64,000 bases of DNA from Ctenosaura bakeri (taxonomy: Eukaryota > Chordata > Lepidosauria > Squamata > Iguanidae): contig CAOLHI010002558.1 in NCBI GenBank assembly GCA_948474755.1, positions 183,812 to 247,811 on the forward strand, given 5' to 3'. Of this stretch, positions 33,990 through 44,475 are shown piece by piece. Both the position numbers and the translations under genes were made by a program. The notes below the pieces were generated by a model. The model was given only the letters and a program-made list of their open reading frames with translations, did no database searches and had not been told where the DNA came from. The first letter of the stretch is position 1. The number at the start of each line of letters is the position of its first letter.

Positions 33990-35551
33990 TGACACTCCAT
34001 AAGATGAACTCCATGTGTCTGATCAGGTCACAGACAGCCTGTGTAGGCAGGCACAGCCATACAGCCTTAATTATGCAAGCTAGGTCTAGGCCAGTAAACA
34101 ACAATCTGTCGCACAGCCAGTAGTGCCCTCCAGACACAGCCGACCATTAAGCAAATGCAAGGGCTCTCAGCCCCGAACTGCTTGCTTGACGGGATTAGCG
34201 CGTTCGTCTATACAATCGCTAAGCACTCCTCATCTGCATACTGTTCTAACAATTGGCAGGGCTGGCTAAATCTCATCAATTCTGATTTCGACCTTTCGGA
34301 GGCTTTGTCTCCATTCAGATCCTTATTGTTCTCCTCAGGAGAGGGCTAGCCTCCAGGTACAATCTTCCCTATAAAACCCCCAAGTCTGAGCTTCTTGACA
34401 GAACGCTCGTGCCTTGCATCCTGAACTGCTGCCACTCTGTTTGGCAAGCCTCCCCTCAACCTCCACGTGCTGGGAAACCACGAACCCAAGCCTCGAACTC
34501 TATTTCTCATCTCCTGGACTGCAGGGTCAGGTGGAGTATTACCCCAGAAATCCGCTTAAAACCCCTGTCAAGTTTCCTCACTTTCTATTTCTATAGTTCT
34601 TGTATGAGTGCGTGAGTGTGTGTGTCTGTGTGTGCTTGAGAGAGATACATTTTAGTTTTGCAGTATTATTAACAAGTATTACTAACATATGTATTAGCTT
34701 ATAGATTATAACACATTTTAAATATATTTACACACATATACTGTAGTATGTGAGCTTTTGAAATACAATGAAGTCTAAAGAAGCATAATTTTAGAAACTG
34801 GCAGCTGAAGGAGGCCTTGAGCAAAAAGAACCAGACAGATAGAGATAAGGATTCAACAGTGGGATGTATGTACTTTTGTTTGAAGGCACCTGCTTAGGCA
34901 GACTGAAGGTCAGCAAAAGCTGAAAGGGGTAACAAAGTTGATAAAGAAAAACAAGGCAAGAATTTTGCATTGTTTAGCAAAATGGGAGGTTAGAATCTGG
35001 TTGATGGGCATTTTGAAATAGCAAATGAGAATTAAGAAAGCACGAGGTAAAAGCGTGATTATGGGCATGATCATATATGTTGTAAAATGGGGAAGGGGGC
35101 ATGTCACTTCTTAGGCGATTCTGATAGGGTTGTAACCTCTGTCACCCTAACCAATGGGGTCACAGGGGAGGGAAAACTTGCGTCGGGATAGGGAATAAAA
35201 CGTAAGGTATTCAACGTAGGGGGGGTCCTCTTTTATGGGCACCCTCTTCTGCAGAAGAACTTATAATAAATGTGATTCATTTGATCCTATGCCTAATTTC
35301 TTTGTGAGTTTTCTTTTCCTCTGAGTTATTTACCACATGCTGAACAGAGAAATTACAATAAAATCTGTTAAATTGAACAACCGTGCCTAGTCCTTGTCGC
35401 AGCCTGACCCCGTAAACATAGGGTTAAAGATCTCGCTACATTGCCCTGCCTCTTGTAATGCTAGCTTGTGCTTTTTGCTAATTCCCAACCTTTGTAAAAT
35501 TTGGAGTGCATTTAGGTGTCCCTCCCGGGACCCCCAAAAATCAGGGTAATA
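33990..35551 (+). mobile_element. Older solo LTR of the same family, inverted and split
   Basis: It begins TGACACTCC, comparable with the rc start TGTTACTCC of the 31.8 kb copy. It has a TATAAAA box at 34370-34376, shares 'tgctgccact.tgtttgg' and 'cccctca' motifs with copy 1, and ends in the U5-like 'cagcctgaccccgta' … 'ctcccgggaccccc' block. AATAAA is at 35357-35362. About 700 bp of unrelated sequence (about 34640-35335) separates the promoter half from the poly-A half. Flanks CCCG and GCTG do not match, so the ends are old or approximate. Confidence 0.72.
34640..35335 (+). mobile_element. Insert inside the older LTR, itself LTR-like
   Basis: This block has no counterpart in the 16.3 and 31.8 kb LTRs. 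It contains a CCAAT-type box ('ccaatggggtcac', about 35151), a TATA-like 'gggaataaaacg', and 'ataataaatgtg' near 35265, in promoter-then-poly-A order. It may be a second, unrelated solo LTR. The boundaries are estimates and no target duplication was established. Confidence 0.45.
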
Positions 35552-35597
35552 GCTGGCTGTGGGAAAGCAGCAGCCATTTCGGCAGGATGGAAGACAA

Positions 35598-35800
35598 GGA
35601 CCATTTCCATCCTACACTGTTATAGTGCTATTATTCCACTTTCAACATATTGTGGAACTCTGGGGTTTGTAGCTGACTGAGGCCAAGGAGCTCTCTGGCT
35701 GAGAATTCTAAATGCCCCTCCCTAAACTGCAAACCCCAGGATTCCATAGCATGTTGAAAGTGGAATAATCGCGCTATAACAGTGTAGTGCAGAAATGGCC
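35598..35800. mobile_element. Harbinger-like foldback MITE, copy 5, 3-bp TSD AAG
   Basis: The ends are ggaccatttccatcc (one change from consensus) and tgcagaaatggcc. It has a full arm and spacer structure with 'ggctgagaattctaaatgcc' in the centre. The flanks read AAG on both sides, counting from the first terminal base. Confidence 0.9.
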
Positions 35801-36439
35801 AAGATCTGCAGGACACATAGCTCTCATCTCCAAGACTTAAGATGGCGGGGGGGGGGATGTCACTGCTGCTCTCAGTGTCAGCTGCCTGAGGTGGCTGCCT
35901 CACTTGGCCTAATGGCAGGGCCAGTCCTGATCATCAGATAAAATGTTGTCTAGAAACTGAATAGCTTTGTATAGCGTGTCATCACATGCTTCAGTCATTG
36001 CATGGCATTGGATGTAATTACCTATTGGTGAAACTGGGAGTTTTCTGTCACTAAAAAAGAGAAACTCTGTGTGAGAGTATAAAATTCATCTTAAGCTTCT
36101 TTACTAAGCCTTCTGTGGCACACAGTAACATGAAGGAATAAGCAAATACCACTGTAAATTTTACAGAGTGCTGATGTGTGAGCAGTATGAGCAGTTAGTT
36201 ATAATATATTGGTCACAGATAGAAAGGTTTGTTCTGATTATGAGTGAGATCTTGAAATATACTAGCATGAGAAATTCTGGTGGTGGAGCTGTTCTGCAAA
36301 CAGTTGCATAAGACAAGAGTTGGCAGAATGCCACTCAATGTGGAGTTAGCACAAGCACTTGCCTTGAAAATATTTGTGCAGAAACTAGTGCAATGCTGTG
36401 GGTACTGGAACCACTCTGCTGGCTTTTGATTTTCTTTTC
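35801..36439. other. No gene; short DNA-element remnant
   Basis: About 35880-35935 ('ggtggctgcctcacttggcc', 'aatggcagggccagtcct') is the inverse of the remnant at 4712. The rest is unassigned. Confidence 0.45.
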
Positions 36440-36620
36440 ATCAAACAGGGATGGAAACACAGGAAGCCACCATTCTGAATGAGTTGAGATCACTGGTCCA
36501 TCTAACTCTGTGATCTGTGCAGGCTGAGAGCAGCTGTCCAGAGTAGCAGACAGGAAGCTTTTCTATCTCCATCAGAAGATGCTGGGAACCCAGGGCATTT
36601 CAATGCAAAGCATTATGCAG
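36440..36620 (-). mobile_element. tRNA-derived SINE (family B)
   Basis: Plus-strand landmarks are 'ggtccatctaactctgtgat', 'cagctgtccagagtagcaga' and 'gaagatgctgggaaccc', with 'caatgcaaagcat' near the tRNA-like end. This is the reverse of the layout at 56372-56560. Confidence 0.72.
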
Positions 36621-36663
36621 CTTTCTCATAGAGCCTTTGGACAAACTGTGAACTGTGGTCATT

Positions 36664-37029
36664 TTACATTTCCTTCTGGAGGAAGTCAGGAGCAATGATT
36701 GTACCCAGCTGGAGGAAAGGCCTCAGCAAAATCCACACAATGCTCACAGCACAGAATAGAAAAGTTATTTTGAGGACTCCCATAATCCCCCTGTGAGTGT
36801 ATCTGGTGGCCAAGTTGGCTAGAGGGTTGAAGAGGTGTAACTCCAGGTTTTCCGAGCTTTGCCTCATAGTTGGCTCTCCCTTCCTCCCAAGGCACAGCAT
36901 ACAACTCCTTTCTTCCACAAATCTCAAACAGGGGCTTTGACTGGTATCTTTCAGCATCCAAAGCTGATCTAATTGGTTAATAGTGAGGCAATCAATTGTT
37001 GCTTCATTTCTAGAGGGATCTGGACTCAA
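36664..37029 (-). other. 121-codon open frame with hydrophobic C-terminus, unassigned
   Basis: One minus-strand frame encodes 121 residues whose C-terminal part (IMGVLKITFLFCAVSIVWIL) would form a membrane helix. A second minus-strand frame is open over 36686-36961 and contains KPLFEICGRKELYAVPWEEG, which looks protein-like. I recognise neither. No convincing donor site follows, though a CTATTAAC and a following AG near the 5' side could serve as branch and acceptor. It is either a candidate exon or chance. Confidence 0.2.
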
Positions 37030-37639
37030 GAGAAGACTCTGTAGTTTATAAAGAAGTTCTTTTCATCTGAAATTGACTCTGAATGAACAGGAAGTGAGGC
37101 AGAATAGCAGTGATGTAATTCTTGTCACTTCCCTGCAAATAGCATGGTAATGTTGATCAAGGCTGGCTACATTTCTTCATTTCTGCTAGCAGTAACTTTG
37201 TCAGGATGACACCCACAGAGAGCGGTAAAACCTAAAAGGTAAAATGAACCTGAAATTCTTAAGGCTTTAGAAAACAACAACTAATTTTTTAGCTGAGATT
37301 TACAAACAGTAGTTGGAGGAGCAGCCCACAAATATTTTGGAAAACAATTCCAAGCATGCATCAAATTGCCAGCTGAGATGTTTTAACTACTCTGGGGTTG
37401 GTCCAGAGTGCTTTTTGAAAAGGAATTTCATATAACTGTTCATATTATTTTCATTTGCCCTCCCAAGATCTGCCTGATGTAAAACAGCAGTGAAAATGGA
37501 TCTCCCCATCAGGGGAAATACAGGTATTATGAAAATGAAATATGAATTTTGTACTGCTCATTTATGTGCGTGTGGGGGGGTGGATGACCAGAGTCATTTG
37601 ATCATAGCTATGACCCCTTTGTCATGTCAGATAAACAAG
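37030..37639. other. No feature recognised
   Basis: Unassigned sequence. Confidence 0.5.
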
Positions 37640-37796
37640 AAGTCAGCCCTTTAGACCCCTAAGTTCCCTGAAAGCACCAGATCCCTCCTGATCTTGAAAG
37701 CTAAGCAGGGTCATGGCTGGTTAGGACTTGAATGGGAACTGTCAAGGAATATTAGGAGCTTCAGACTATATTTCAGAGGACGGAACCAGCAAAATG
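37640..37796 (+). mobile_element. 5S rRNA-derived SINE, head and 5' body (copy 2)
   Basis: 'ctgatcttgaaagctaagca', 'ggtcatggctggttagga' and 'cttgaatggga' follow 5S rRNA order. They are followed by the SINE body 'cagaggacggaaccagcaaa'. The element breaks at about 37797 and its tail resumes at about 39906, 2.1 kb downstream. Confidence 0.88.
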
Positions 37797-37939
37797 ACCT
37801 CTCAGACAATGATGTAATTAAGTCTTTTACTCCAAGTCTCAAGCCAAGTCTCAAGTCCTTGCAAGATATTTTCAAGTCAAGTCTGGGAGCCAACTTTATA
37901 CCCCAACCTATATTCCAGAATTTCTGGACAGAGTAGAAC

Positions 37940-38340
37940 AGACGTGCACAACATATGGCCCCGGGGGCCGCATGAGGCCCACCAAAGGATTTTGTGCAGC
38001 CCGCATTGCTTGTGAGGGCAGAAAAAGGTTGCAGCAATTAGATTGCTGATGGTTTTGAATGAACCCAGTTGGGCTGTTCCCTCTTCCTTTCTTCCAGGGG
38101 GCAACAGAAAGCTGAGCTGATGCTACCTTTTGCACTTGCACAAGATGGCGGGAGTTGCTTCTTCTCCTTCTGTTTCCCTTGGATGGGCGGTGAGGGCTGA
38201 AGTGCCCGGGAAAAGAAGAAGACCCGCTGGGGCTGGAGGGGGCAGGAAAGGAGGTGGTCTTCTCCTCCCTGAGCAAGCCAACATGGACTGTTACAGGGCG
38301 AACTGGGACTCTCTTGGGGAAGCAGCTTATTACAGGTCAG
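37940..38340 (+). mobile_element. GC-rich block, probable hAT (Charlie-like) 5' part
   Basis: 'gtgcacaacatatggccccg' followed by 'ggggccgcatgaggcccacc' resembles the start of hAT elements of the 'ggcccgcgggccgcatg' class. A GC-rich stretch with several overlapping open frames follows. No transposase motif can be read and the 3' end was not found. Confidence 0.4.
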
Positions 38341-38720
38341 TGTCCTCATTCACCCCTTTTAAACTGCATTAGAAAAAATTAAATTGCGTTTAAAGATTGC
38401 ATTTTAAAATGCGATTTAGGTCTGTTCGGGCATGCACCCTCATAAATTCCACTCCCACCATCTGAAATTCCCCACATTTATCCTCCAAATCTACCTTCTT
38501 CTCTCTTCCTCATAAATAATACTTTTTTTCGGCCACCCCAAATTGTTCCCCTCCCCTTAGATCTTTTGCAAATCTTTTGCAAATTACACACTGCTACATT
38601 TTTTAAGGCATAGCTCTCTTGTCCTTCCAATAATCCTATTTACTGGTTTTGTGTAATCACAACTTGCCACATCTGCATTATCTCAGTCATCCTAACAACA
38701 GGTCAAGAAGATAAGACAGT

Positions 38721-38921
38721 GGCCATATCTGCCCTATACTGTTACAGTGCTGTTATTCCACTTTCAACATCCTATGGAATCCTGGGATGTGCAGTTTAAG
38801 GAGGGGTATTTAGAACTCTCAGTCAGAGAGCTCTTTGGCCTCAGTAAACTACAAACCCCAGAATTCCATGGGATGTTGAAAGTGGAATAATAGCACTATA
38901 ACAGTGTAGTGTGGCAAGGCC
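38721..38921. mobile_element. Harbinger-like foldback MITE, copy 6
   Basis: The left end ggccatatctgcc and the right end tggcaaggcc are degraded. The arms 'ttattccactttcaacatcc' and inverse are well kept, and the spacer 'ggaggggtatttagaactct' is present. No clean triplet duplication. It is nested in the 37797-39905 element. Confidence 0.88.
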
Positions 38922-38930
38922 CTAGGACAT

Positions 38931-38998
38931 GGAAGAGGCTTCAAACGGCAGGAAAAGAAATTCCACCTAAACATTAGGAAACACTTCCCTAATTTCCC
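38931..38998 (+). mobile_element. CR1 scrap
   Basis: 'ggcttcaaacggcaggaaaa' continuing through 'ttccacctaaacattaggaa' encodes GFKLQ/RKxHLN-type residues of CR1 ORF2, as in the 3266-3622 frame. It is truncated at both ends and oriented opposite to the 3169 and 47627 copies. Confidence 0.7.
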
Positions 38999-39249
38999 TT
39001 TTTGATAATATCGTTTATTTTATTTGCAAAATAGTTTAATCATTAATTATATTATAATTTATTTTGCAAATAAAAAACATTATTATACCATTATTATAAC
39101 TTTACTTGGAAAGCGATGCGCTAAAAAGCCTATTTAATTTCGGCCCTTACCTACTGCCAAGTTGTGCAGGTTTGGAGTAGAATAAAGTCAGCTTTAACAA
39201 TTTAAGCAGAATCAGCTGGCCACATTTGTGATTTTGCCATATTCAACTT

Positions 39250-39660
39250 CAGAAGTGGAGAACAGGATCTCTCTTACTCTCCCTTCCTGAAGCTGGAGGT
39301 TTTTGTGTCCATGGGCATATAAGAGTCTGCAGCTTCAGAAGTGGGGAACAGGATCCTTTTTACTTCCAATTTCCGAAGGTGGAGGATTTTTCAGAAATGG
39401 GGAATAGGATCCTCCCCATTACTGAAGCTTCAAAAGCTTTAGAAGGAAAAATCCTTCCTCCTCAAGCCCACTGCCTAACACATTTGCTGTTCCCCTCTGA
39501 GAAACATGCCCTGTGCCGTGGGGATGAGTCTTGTCTTCTGCTCTTAGGAAACATTTTAGAATGCTCCTCCAATATGTAGTGGGGACAGGCTGAGAACAGA
39601 CTTTAAGCCAACCTCAAGCCACTGCCTCACACATTTGGTGTACCCCTCAGAGAAGTGTGC
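39250..39660. repeat. Degenerate internal repeats of the 2.1 kb element
   Basis: 'cagaagtgg.gaacaggatc' occurs at about 39251, 39335 and (diverged) 39392. A separate pair, 'cctcaagcc.actgcctaac' plus about 40 more matching bases, lies at 39461 and 39609. Such internal repeats are common in hAT subterminal regions. Confidence 0.65.
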
Positions 39661-39905
39661 CCACACTTTAGGCTTGGGACAGATCATCACATGACCAGTA
39701 GGCAAAAAGAGATGGAAACTTTGTTCAAAGTTGTAAGGTTTCTGGATAAATGTGTTATGTTACTGACCCAAGGGCAGCAAATCAGTTGCTAAAAATTTAC
39801 AAGTCTCGAGTTAAGCCGAGTCATTGCATCATTTATTGCTGAGTCAAGTCCAAGTCAAGTCCAACTTGAGTCCAAGTCAGTTGACTTGAGCCTACATCAC
39901 CGCTC

Positions 39906-39985
39906 TAAGGATTCTTTGCCTAAGAAAACCCTATGAAGTTCATGGGGTCACCACAAGGCAACAGGCTAGTTGAAGGCACAGGAAT
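39906..39985 (+). mobile_element. 5S-derived SINE tail (copy 2, displaced)
   Basis: 'gcctaagaaaaccctatgaa', 'catggggtcaccacaaggca' and 'gttgaaggcaca' complete the SINE that began at 37640. Confidence 0.85.
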
Positions 39986-40912
39986 AATAAACAGCTCTTT
40001 AGAGGAGGCACTGAATGCATTGAACACTTCTTGTTGCCTGAAGTGCAAGTGAACATGGGAATTGGCCAGAATGTGCACATCTCACAGAATGTAATGGAGT
40101 ATGTCCATCTTTATATTGAGATGTGCAACCAAAATGCATGGTCCTGTCCACATCCTGTTACAGAGGAAAACTGAGTTTCATGAGGGGAGAAATACAGGGT
40201 AGAAACACATGAAATAAAATAAGAAAGCAATAGATTAGAGAGTGAGTGTGTCAGTCACATCCATTAGGATGTATGTATCTGTCTCCCTGACATCCACCTG
40301 CTTGTGAGGTTCTGGAGCCTGTTACAAAAAATAAACTTGAAATTGGTGGGGTGGGGAAGCAATTTGGTTAGAGGAACTGGATGGAGAGGAAGGAATCCTC
40401 TCACTCATCTTGGCTCATCCCTCATTCATAAGTAACATAAGTAAACACTTCATCAGAGAAAATAGCAGAGAGTATATATTGGCCTTACCTTGTAAATTCC
40501 CATTCAGCAAAGTGGCACAGCAAGCTGACCACTTGGCTTCCCTTATCAGGCTGTGAAAATTCAGACCCTGATGAAAGACTTTGTTTCTTCTCTTTCGTTT
40601 GTGACAAAATCTGTTTGTTCAAAAAGCCCTTCCTCCACTTGGAAATAGTTTCTAAAATTCTAAAGATTTTTTTTTTCTATTTGTAAGCTGACCTTTATGT
40701 CACAGTTTGGTCACTGAAGGAAACCGGCTCCCACTTGGATGACTTCAGCATTGTTGCCAATGTGCCTGAAACAGTGTTGTAATCTGACAGAAATGTACCC
40801 AAAGTAAGCCAAACTTTCCATTGAGTCAGCTGGGTGAGCAATAGAGAGAAATTCCTGTAAGGTAAGAAAGTGATCAGTTTATGATAAGGTAAGAATGGAT
40901 GACTTTGCCCTG
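39986..40912. other. No feature recognised
   Basis: Unassigned sequence with no long open frame. Confidence 0.5.
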
Positions 40913-41022
40913 TCCAGACGTTTTTGGACTGCAGCTTCCATAATTCTTCATTGCTGGCTATGCTGGTTTAGGTTGATAGGAGTTGCACTCCAACAATATG
41001 CAGTGGACCAATGCTACTCACA
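40913..41022. mobile_element. Palindromic hAT-like MITE
   Basis: 'ttttggactgcagcttccat' in the left arm and 'gttgatagg' plus 'agttgcactccaacaat' in the right arm form an imperfect palindrome, with 'attgctggctatgctgg' in the centre. Confidence 0.7.
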
Positions 41023-41089
41023 CTTGATTTAAGCACCTGCTGAAACTCAAAATCTGTGTAGGGAACAGATATGTTTTCAATTTAATTCC

Positions 41090-41320
41090 TACTTTAAAAA
41101 AATTGTTAAGTTTCTATCCTGCGTTTCCTCTAATGACCTCAAGGCAGCATATATCATCCCCACTTTATTTTCACAATAACCCTGTGAGGTAGGATAGGCT
41201 GAGAGAGAAAGAGGGTAACTTGCTCAAGGTCACCCAGTGTGTTTCATGGCTCGAGGGGATCAGAACCCAAAACTTCTATCCATCCCTAGTCTAACCACTA
41301 TACCACACCTTTCACTATAT
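41090..41320 (-). mobile_element. MIR/CORE-type SINE
   Basis: Plus-strand landmarks are 'aataaccctgtgaggtagg', 'ggctgagagagaaagagggt', 'caaggtcacccagtgtg' and 'tctaaccactataccac', the reverse of a tRNA-headed MIR-like SINE. It differs from family A by the 'ccctgtgaggtagg' block. Confidence 0.75.
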
Positions 41321-41542
41321 GGCTCATTGGGTTTATCTCAAGAGCTGCTGATCTGTGGGTTTCATTCTAAACCTGGCAGAGTTAGTTGAAAAAGCGAATA
41401 AGTTATGTTGGGATGACCTCCCTCTGATGTCAGCCTCAGTGGAAAACATAGAGAGCTCATGGGCCAAGTTCATCTATCACTGAGAGGCTCTGTGGGGTGA
41501 AATTACGTCAGACTTCAGATTGGTCCTTTTACATGCCGCAAG

Positions 41543-41786
41543 CCACGCGTCAGATGTAACAGATGTGGTCAAGGACTTGGCACCCTGTGCAAGGCGCTTG
41601 GCGGATACATCATTAACATCATGAAGCATTTAGCCGGCATTATTAAACATTATGTGAGATGTGTGGTGGATGTTATGAATGCTGTCAAGCACTTGGCAAA
41701 GAATTCAAACCTTCCGAAGCTCATCAGAGACATTGTAAATGTCATCAAGCATCAGCCAGACATTTAAACATCACTAACTGCTTGAC
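41543..41786. repeat. Degenerate ~61-bp tandem repeat, four units
   Basis: The motif 'gatgt.a..atgtcatcaagcatttagcc' recurs with anchors at about 41568, 41621, 41684 and 41744 (spacings 53, 63 and 60). Only the plus-strand frame 41501-41767 stays open through it. That frame repeats a helical peptide pattern (NIMKHLA, DVMNAVKHLA, DIVNVIKHQP). The frame lacks an early methionine, and I know no protein with this pattern. Confidence 0.6.
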
Positions 41787-42479
41787 AAACAGTATTATTT
41801 CTATAACAGGACTTTGGGCACAGAATTGTAAGCGACAGGTTCAAAGGAGAAGGTGGCTTACTTACCTTGAGTGAACAGGTGGGGTCATGACTTTGGCAAG
41901 CTTCACTAGCATTTCATCCTGTGAATATCCAGTTTACAGATGTTATGTGCTGTATGAGTACCACTGAGTGAGCTATCATAGAGTCTGGCATTAATTCCTT
42001 TTTAAATAATTAAGTCATAATCAAGTTATGTTCTACTTGTAACATAATTACAAGTCATCAATTGGGATAAAAACACTCCTTTTCTGGTATGACTGTAACT
42101 GGTTTTAGTTACTTCTATAGTTTCAATGCATGTTTGGCTTCATGACTGTCACATACTTTAGAGAACTTGGAACATTTACTTTTTTAGACTACAGATCGAG
42201 TGATCTCCCCAGTCAGCACGGTCACTGAGACTCTGAGAGTTGCTGCCCCCTTGCCCAAAAGCACCTGTCCTACATGGTTTGTACTACAGACCAGCAGGTG
42301 GTAACACTCTGATTTTTTTTTCAAAATCACTAAAATTAACCAAGAATAGTCACTTCAGTTGCTTTCAACTAACAAAGTAAAGAGCAATTTTAAACATGTA
42401 CATGCAATTATAATTAGGAAATCTTTCAGGTCTTGGATGACTAAATTTTACTTTTCGAAAAGTAGCTGTACAATATCTT

Positions 42480-42705
42480 GAATCCTTTCCTCCATTAACA
42501 TAGGAAGAATTCTGTGGGATCAAATCAAAGGTCTGTTTAGTCTAACATACTGCTTTCCTAGAAGTCTCTATGAAGTTTGGCTTAAACCTAGTCACTCGCT
42601 CCTGCTCTCGTTTCTCAGTATTATCAGAGGCACACTGTCTCCTATATAGCATACAGCCTTTAAACCCAGTAGCCATTGATGGCTTTATCCTCTATGGTTC
42701 TATTT
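42480..42705 (+). mobile_element. Dispersed amniote repeat, CR1/SINE-like
   Basis: 'aacataggaagaattctgtg', 'aaaggtctgtttagtctaac' and 'agtagccattgatggcttta' are landmarks, in this order, of a very common reptilian interspersed repeat. I recognise the pattern but cannot place the family with certainty. Confidence 0.5.
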
Positions 42706-42750
42706 TAAAGGGATCTTAATGAGTGGCTCTCACATGTTGTACATGCTTGC

Positions 42751-43505
42751 TGTTGTTGCTATGTGCTTCCAAGTTGTTCCAGACTTATGGTGACCCTAAT
42801 GGTAACCTATCACAGAATTTTTTGAGGCTGAGAGTAGGTGATACCCCCATCTGGGACAAAGCTCCATTGATTTTACCAGGGCTAACTTTTCACTAGATGG
42901 GCATAGGATTGTGCAGCAATTTTCAGTAGAAGATGAAATGCATGACCTGAGAGATATCAGAGAAAAGGTGGATTCTGAGAAGGGAATAGAAGGGAATGAG
43001 GAAGTAGCATGCAGGTATTCCATTGAGTCAGAAGGCCTTTGGATACTGATGAGGAAAATGAACATTTCTTACTCAATGAGACTTGAGCATCCACAGATTT
43101 TGGTATCCTGGAACCAAACGCTAGAGGATACCGACTGTACAGGAAAAAAAAGATCCACTGAGATGCCACTAAAAGGTCTGATGGAGTAAGTAGCTTTTCT
43201 CTCACTGTGTCCTCAAAATATCTCCAGGGAAGTAGCAAAATGCACACTTCTCTCCATGGAAGCTTCCCCCTCTCAGGCATTTTTAACTATAATTCCCATC
43301 ATTCCCAGACACCATTGTTGGTGTTACCACCAATCACCATTGCTGACTGAGGATAATGGGGGTCACATTGGGAGGACACTAGGCCAGAGAAAGTTGCTAC
43401 TGGAAACTTCTCAGTCTGAGTTGCCGTTGCTTTGCTTTGGCTTTGGAATATATTGGCAAAGGATGCCTGTCAATATGCCATGAAGACACACCATTAGAAA
43501 AAAAA
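42751..43505. mobile_element. SINE-bordered composite repeat, copy 2 (no CR1)
   Basis: It aligns with 2531-3842 in the same orientation. The left border is a reversed SINE tail ('tgttgttgctatgtgcttcc'), followed by the shared unknown body and a final 'catgaagacacacc' plus A-run. Where copy 1 has CR1, copy 2 reads straight through 'gggaggacactaggccagag'. Copy 2 has its own extra segment at about 43075-43142 resembling half of a Tigger-like MITE. The minus frame 42796-43065 and plus frame 42911-43189 remain open but match no known family I can name. Confidence 0.7.
43075..43142 (+). mobile_element. Half of a Tigger/pogo-like MITE
   Basis: 'gagcatccacagattttggt', 'atcctggaaccaaacg' and 'gaggataccgactgta' match the right half of the element at 57134-57353. 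It is absent from composite copy 1. Confidence 0.7.
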
Positions 43506-44265
43506 TCACCAGCCACAGGGATGGGTGAAAAAGTGGAATTGTAGGTTCTGTTCTTTTGATACTTCATGGTCCAGCCTTTAGGAGAGTATGTCTACAACTC
43601 CAGAAATTTCTGTTGAATGGTGTGTATGTTTTTGTTATTAAAAATATGTAAAATCTTATGTTTTTATAGAATATGGTTAATTCAAAGCTGTCCTGTTTCT
43701 TTTTTAACTATTGATAATAGATTTGTATGTGTTCTCTTTTTAGCCCCTGAAGAAGGCCTTTTCTCATATAGGCCAAAACGTATTGTGCTTTTTAAAAGCA
43801 TATGGAGTTTGTCTCCTTTTGTTTGCTGCTTGTATAAGTGCTTTTCACTACTTTCTCTACTTCCTTGAGTTTTGCCAGTTGCTATCACTTCTGTTTCCAT
43901 TCTTTTTTGGCGGAGGAGAACAGTTTGTACAGATTTCTTGGATCTGCACCAGGAGTCCTCCAAATTTTTTTTTAAAAAAACAAAACAACAACAAAGAAAC
44001 AGGGCATAGTTTGCTGAGATGTTCCTATGGTCTAAGTGCCATTTTTCTCTCTCTCGCAATGTGCTATTTCACTGACGCACTATAACTCTAAAAATTGTAG
44101 TTTTTGCAAAAAAAGAAAAAGAAAAAAAAAGAACAAAAAAAAGGAGAAAACTTTTTTTCCTGGAAACCTCTTGGATTTTAAAAGAAAGCAACCTAAGATT
44201 TGAAATAAAATGTGACAACTGTGCTGGGTATTGCCAAGAAAATTGTCCAGGACTATAGAGACAGA
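43506..44265. other. No gene; retroelement-tail-like hairpin
   Basis: About 43742-43790 has 'cctgaagaaggccttttctc' and 'ataggccaaaacgtattgtg', the 'CTGAAGAAG…GGCC…CGAAACG' hairpin often found at retroelement 3' ends. Element identity was not established. Confidence 0.4.
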
Positions 44266-44475
44266 ACACAGTGGTTTGAGCACTGGAGTATGACTGGAGA
44301 CCAAATTTCTGCTCAGCATGGAAACCCACTGGGTGACCTTGAGCAAGTGATTCTCTTCCAGCCTCAGAAGAAGGGAAAGGCAAAACAGTGAATCTTGCCA
44401 AGAAAACTCCCTGATAGGTTTTCTTTAGGGTTGTCCTAAGTTAAAAATGACTTGAAGGCAAACAACAAAAAAGTC
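44266..44475 (+). mobile_element. tRNA-derived SINE (family A)
   Basis: 'cagtggtttgagcactgga' (box A region), 'gaaacccactgggtgacctt', and the tail 'aaaatgacttgaaggcaaac'. It is full length and diverged. Confidence 0.88.

Larger units (their letters stand above)
37797..39905. mobile_element. 2.1 kb hAT-like element splitting a 5S-derived SINE
   Basis: The termini 'aatgatgtaattaagtc' and its counterpart 'gacttgagcctacatcac' are inverted. Both subterminal regions are dense in 'aagtcaagtc' and 'aagtctcaag' motifs. The flanks CCTCTCAG and GCTCTAAG match at 6 of 8 positions, suggesting a decayed 8-bp duplication. Inside lie a second hAT-like start (about 37940), a foldback MITE (38721-38921) and a CR1 scrap (38931-38998). 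No intact transposase frame is present. Confidence 0.65.

Noticed and set aside
32676..33990. A full provirus between the LTRs at 31.8 and 34 kb
   Set aside because: The LTRs face opposite directions, differ in age, and only 1.3 kb of non-viral sequence lies between them.
37908..38372. Several 75-122-codon frames in the GC-rich block
   Set aside because: Multiple frames on both strands are open together because stop codons are rare in GC-rich DNA. The block starts like a hAT element.
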